Positions 62,012-64,000 of a stretch of DNA of 64,000 nucleotides are shown here, piece by piece. Below the pieces are notes generated by a model. The model made no database searches and had not been told where the DNA came from. It worked only from the letters and a program-made list of their open reading frames with translations. The DNA comes from Halorubrum lacusprofundi ATCC 49239 (GTDB lineage: Archaea > Halobacteriota > Halobacteria > Halobacteriales > Haloferacaceae). Each line of letters starts with the position of its first letter. The stretch's first letter is position 1. Made by a program: the position numbers and the translations under genes. The stretch is taken from NCBI RefSeq assembly GCF_000022205.1, contig NC_012030.1:186001-250000 (forward strand). Direction: 5' to 3'.

Positions 62012-62129
62012 GGATTTAAGACCAATAATCGATGTTGGTATCATGGGGCAGGTAGATCTCTGATTGAGTTTCTGTGTCCAGATTAGTGCCCCGAGCATCT
62101 TCCCACGAGCCAGATCCATCTAAGAAAAC
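62012..62129 (+). ncRNA. Candidate noncoding element, copy 2
   Basis: About 118 bases homologous to 53477-53597, with the same TATA-like GATTTAAGA, GGTAGATC, CGAGCATCTT and ATCCATCTAAGAA blocks in order and spacing. It precedes the wHTH gene. Confidence 0.4.
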
Positions 62130-62134
62130 AGAGG

Positions 62135-62163
62135 ATCACGAATCGCTCAGTACAGGGATTTGA
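62135..62163 (+). repeat. 28-bp direct repeat, copy 1
   Basis: TCACGAATCGCTCAGTACAG and following bases recur with few changes at 62565-62593. Each copy precedes a gene by 25-45 bases. Confidence 0.55.
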
Positions 62164-62186
62164 TAGACCACACGATCACTGATCAG

Positions 62187-62498
62187 ATGGTAGAATACAC
62201 GATAGGAACCGTATTACCCAGAGAGAGCGGAGAGAGCAGCAGAATGTATCGTGAGATTTCGTGGGCTGTTCCCGCTGACCCCTATATTCTAGAGGAGTTG
62301 TCTTCGTACGACGGGTGGCAGACCGCGAAAAATCTTTCAATCAATACGGGCTTCAGCCACCAGTGGACCGGTCAGCGTTGTAAAGTGTTTGTTGAACACG
62401 GATTGGCTAAGCGCCACGAAACTGAACCTGCGTATCGAATTACTGAACGCGGAAAGAAGGTAGTTGCTGGCGAAATTGCGTCGGACTCTCTTGATTAA
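62187..62498 (+). CDS. Virus/plasmid-type winged-helix protein
   Basis: A 103-residue frame from ATG 62187; ATG 62244 (MYREISWAVP) is an alternative that begins at the conserved part, and TTG 62160 is possible. YILEELSSYDGWQTAKNLSI then GFSHQWTGQRCKVFVEHGLA is the winged helix common in haloarchaeal phage and plasmid proteins; YRITERGKKVVAGE is the wing. Probably a small repressor. Confidence 0.72.
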   Translation: MVEYTIGTVLPRESGESSRMYREISWAVPADPYILEELSSYDGWQTAKNLSINTGFSHQWTGQRCKVFVEHGLAKRHETEPAYRITERGKKVVAGEIASDSLD

Positions 62499-62564
62499 TT
62501 CATAGGGAGTTATAGAACGGTTAGCACACCTGTCTTCTAACTCACTGATTTGGTCAAGAGAGGT

Positions 62565-62593
62565 CTCACAAATCGCTCAGTATAGGCATCTGA
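62565..62593 (+). repeat. 28-bp direct repeat, copy 2
   Basis: TCACAAATCGCTCAGTATAG and following bases match 62135-62163; it lies upstream of the lipoprotein promoter. Confidence 0.55.
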
Positions 62594-62606
62594 CATCAAG
62601 AGAATG

Positions 62607-62614
62607 TATTTATC
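62607..62614 (+). promoter_or_regulatory. TATA-like box of the lipoprotein gene
   Basis: GTATTTAT is 23-30 bases before ATG 62637. Confidence 0.45.
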
Positions 62615-62636
62615 AGTCCAAGAGTAACGCTGTAAC

Positions 62637-63122
62637 ATGCGTCGAAGAGCCCTCCTCTCGCTACTCGGGACCGTAGGTATTGGTAGCTTGGCAGGCTGTT
62701 TAGCTGATTTCTCGACGATGACCACGCCTGAAATTGTATCGAGCAGTATTGAGGCCCAAAATCGGAGCTGTAGTGATACCCCGAATGAATCAGCAACGAT
62801 AGCAAGTAATTCAGATGACGGGACACGAATAGAGGTCGAGGGGAGCATCGCAGTCCCACGGATCGCTGATAGATTATACGTACAAACTCAGAATGGCGTC
62901 GGAGAAAGCGATCGAGACAACGCAGATATGACGGTTCACATCGATTTTGGCCCTTCCGATTCGCACGAGAACACAGATGTTCCTGAGTGCGAGGGGCAAA
63001 TAGCGTACAACGCGGAAGTCGAGTTTACACACCCTCCGAAGGACGTAATTGTTCGACACACTGTTGAGGGGGGAGGGAAGTATAGGCTGAAAACGATGAC
63101 CACTCAAACTATTACTCAATAA
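62637..63122 (+). CDS. Secreted lipoprotein of unknown function
   Basis: A 161-residue protein. MRRRALLSLLGTVGIGSLAG followed by Cys is a twin-arginine signal with lipobox (LAGC), so it should be Tat-exported and lipid-anchored. The mature part is acidic, with CSDTPNESATIASNSDDGTR and four cysteines in all after the lipid Cys region. The fold appears beta-rich. No family recognised. Confidence 0.72.
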   Translation: MRRRALLSLLGTVGIGSLAGCLADFSTMTTPEIVSSSIEAQNRSCSDTPNESATIASNSDDGTRIEVEGSIAVPRIADRLYVQTQNGVGESDRDNADMTVHIDFGPSDSHENTDVPECEGQIAYNAEVEFTHPPKDVIVRHTVEGGGKYRLKTMTTQTITQ

Positions 63123-63188
63123 GCAGGCCTCATCGACCAGCCGCTTCAGGCGATATATGTCTGAAGAATAGAATTTCAGCAGAGCCCG

Positions 63189-63566
63189 TTATTTCTCAAG
63201 TACCTCCCTCGCCTCATGGACAGGGTCGGACACATCTTTTCGCCACTTACCATCTTCCTGAATCTTCTTGACACTCCGAGCCCCGTTGTCGGCCAGCGTC
63301 GCCAAAGCTGTGCGATCGACTCTAACTGTTGACTCTTCCGTTCGCTCTATCCCGGTCTGTTCACTCATACGGTCCAGCGCAAGTTCGAGGAGCGTGTCGG
63401 CCTCAGCTCGCATGCCGACAACCTCACGGTAGTACTCAGGCTCAAGCTTGACACACAGGCCATGACGACGACCGTACCATCCAGTCCCGACCATGACTCC
63501 ATTGTACTTGTTGAAGACATCGGTCGGGATGCCGTCAACCCAAACTCGCTCAGAGCCGCCCATCAT
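63189..63566 (-). CDS. Hypothetical protein, second gene of an inverted-duplication operon
   Basis: A 125-residue protein overlapping the previous gene's stop (ATGA). MMGGSERVWVDGIPTDVFNK and VKLEPEYYREVVGMRAEADT lead into a helical C-terminus (VHEAREVLEK). No family recognised. Its coupling to 63563-63814 suggests that the two products work together. Confidence 0.6.
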   Translation of the reverse strand: MMGGSERVWVDGIPTDVFNKYNGVMVGTGWYGRRHGLCVKLEPEYYREVVGMRAEADTLLELALDRMSEQTGIERTEESTVRVDRTALATLADNGARSVKKIQEDGKWRKDVSDPVHEAREVLEK

Positions 63567-63814
63567 AGCGTCATCTCACCAGCGGTGGCTCCCGGTGCTG
63601 GGTTGAGTTCCTCGGTGAACACCCAGCGGTCCACGCCAAAATTTTGGACCACCTTCATCGTCTTTTGGTGGTGCGACTCTTCCTCTTCTTCAACGTCAAC
63701 AACAATTTCGTCAAGAGCATCTTCAATTTCTTCACCAGTGGAGATGTCGCTCATAGTGATGTCGCTATTCCACACCGTTTTGTCGTCAGAATCGTTAGAT
63801 TTGGACTGAGTCAT
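63563..63814 (-). CDS. Small acidic protein with duplicated N-terminal leader
   Basis: An 83-residue protein. MTQSKSNDSDDKTVWNSDIT then MSDISTGEEIEDALDEIVVD. The N-terminal third matches the protein at 61455-61964 and a stretch of about 30 bases (GTGTGGAATAGCGACATCAC and the following ten) is identical in both. The rest is different and very acidic (DVEEEEESHHQ). Overlaps the next gene by ATGA. Confidence 0.65.
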   Translation of the reverse strand: MTQSKSNDSDDKTVWNSDITMSDISTGEEIEDALDEIVVDVEEEEESHHQKTMKVVQNFGVDRWVFTEELNPAPGATAGEMTL

Positions 63815-63958
63815 CTACTTTGAGTGGCAGGCAACGGTGTTTAAATCGTTCCGAGGGTTGAGTCTCGAAACCACTAGACTGAGTCGCCACGTACATCCTA
63901 ACATGTGGCACATTGCTACTTAAACCGTGACTTGAACGATACGTCCCACCAGTGACTA
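63815..63958 (-). repeat. Duplicated promoter region, copy B (inverted)
   Basis: Reverse complement matches 61311-61454, including GGGACGTATCGTTCAAGTCA, CGGTTTAAGTAGCAAT and the TATA element ATTTAAACA (about 63839-63847) at the same distance from the ATG. An octamer CAGTGACT (63950) ends it. Confidence 0.72.
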
Positions 63959-64000
63959 CGGCAGGGAACTCGTCAGTCAGTGGCTATTCTGCAGTAGAAA

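Noticed and set aside
1-64000. tRNA or rRNA genes
   Set aside because: No tRNA-like cloverleaf with GGTTCGAATCC-type T-loop or rRNA sequence was recognised by eye; a covariance scan would be decisive.

Overview
The window reads as haloarchaeal DNA. Its proteins are strongly acidic, promoters carry TATA-like boxes 25-30 bases upstream of start codons (mostly leaderless), there are ISH-type transposases, and several families are largely restricted to Halobacteria (DUF7344, DICT, HalOD1, DUF7563, bacterio-opsin-activator-type regulators). The genus cannot be fixed from the sequence alone. No rRNA, tRNA or CRISPR array was seen. The mix of a high-GC metabolic island with a lower-GC, repeat-rich, plasmid-like stretch suggests a megaplasmid or an integrated plasmid.

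Layout. 1-7.0 kb is accessory DNA: a type IIG-like restriction/methyltransferase gene cut by the left edge, an ISH3-type insertion sequence, a truncated second transposase, and a fic gene broken by one in-frame TAA. 7.1-17.3 kb is a cargo segment bounded by two inverted copies of a ~116-bp MITE-like element. It carries an arsenic locus (acr3, arsR divergent from arsD-arsA, two small proteins ending in GGCC, an M20 hydrolase, a SelW-like protein ending in GCC, a Cys-rich protein, and an HxlR regulator with a Cys-rich tail) and a tungstate ABC transporter (tupABC). 17.3-19.3 kb has a metallophosphoesterase and a coupled DUF7344/DICT regulator pair.

19.3-38.8 kb is a cobalamin ring-synthesis island: CbiX-like protein, CbiE, CbiC, CobN, ChlI-ChlD fusion, CbtB/CbtA cobalt transporter, ferredoxins, a beta-propeller, DUF3209, CbiX-ferredoxin fusion, a protein with a degenerate LAGLIDADG-like fold, two CbiH paralogues, CbiG, CbiF, CbiL and CbiT. 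Genes overlap by ATGA/GTGA or are a few bases apart, so the minus-strand block from cbiT to DUF3209 looks like one operon. It encodes the C20, C17, C11, C5/C15 methylations, ring contraction and methyl migration. CbiD and CbiJ are not in the window. Both an early (CbiX) and a late-type (CobN with ChlID) cobalt chelatase are present.

39-50 kb is mostly regulatory: UspA coupled to a 36-aa Cys-rich protein, several DUF7344 winged-helix proteins (one broken by a nonsense codon), a 994-aa multi-PAS/GAF/HTH10 sensor-regulator, PEBP, HalOD1 and a sugar-nucleotide epimerase. 50.4-51.8 kb is an insertion sequence with perfect 118-bp terminal inverted repeats.

51.8-64 kb is different in character: lower GC, mostly unrecognised genes and several repeat systems that look like replicon-maintenance DNA. 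These are three copies of a unit with two TTGTACAA palindromes exactly 76 bp apart around an AT-rich 11-bp inverted repeat, next to a 789-aa gene; ten perfect 26-bp tandem repeats; an over-represented AGTCACTG/CAGTGACT octamer (22 sites counted); a duplicated ~120-bp noncoding element; and an inverted duplication of a promoter plus the first codons of two otherwise different genes.
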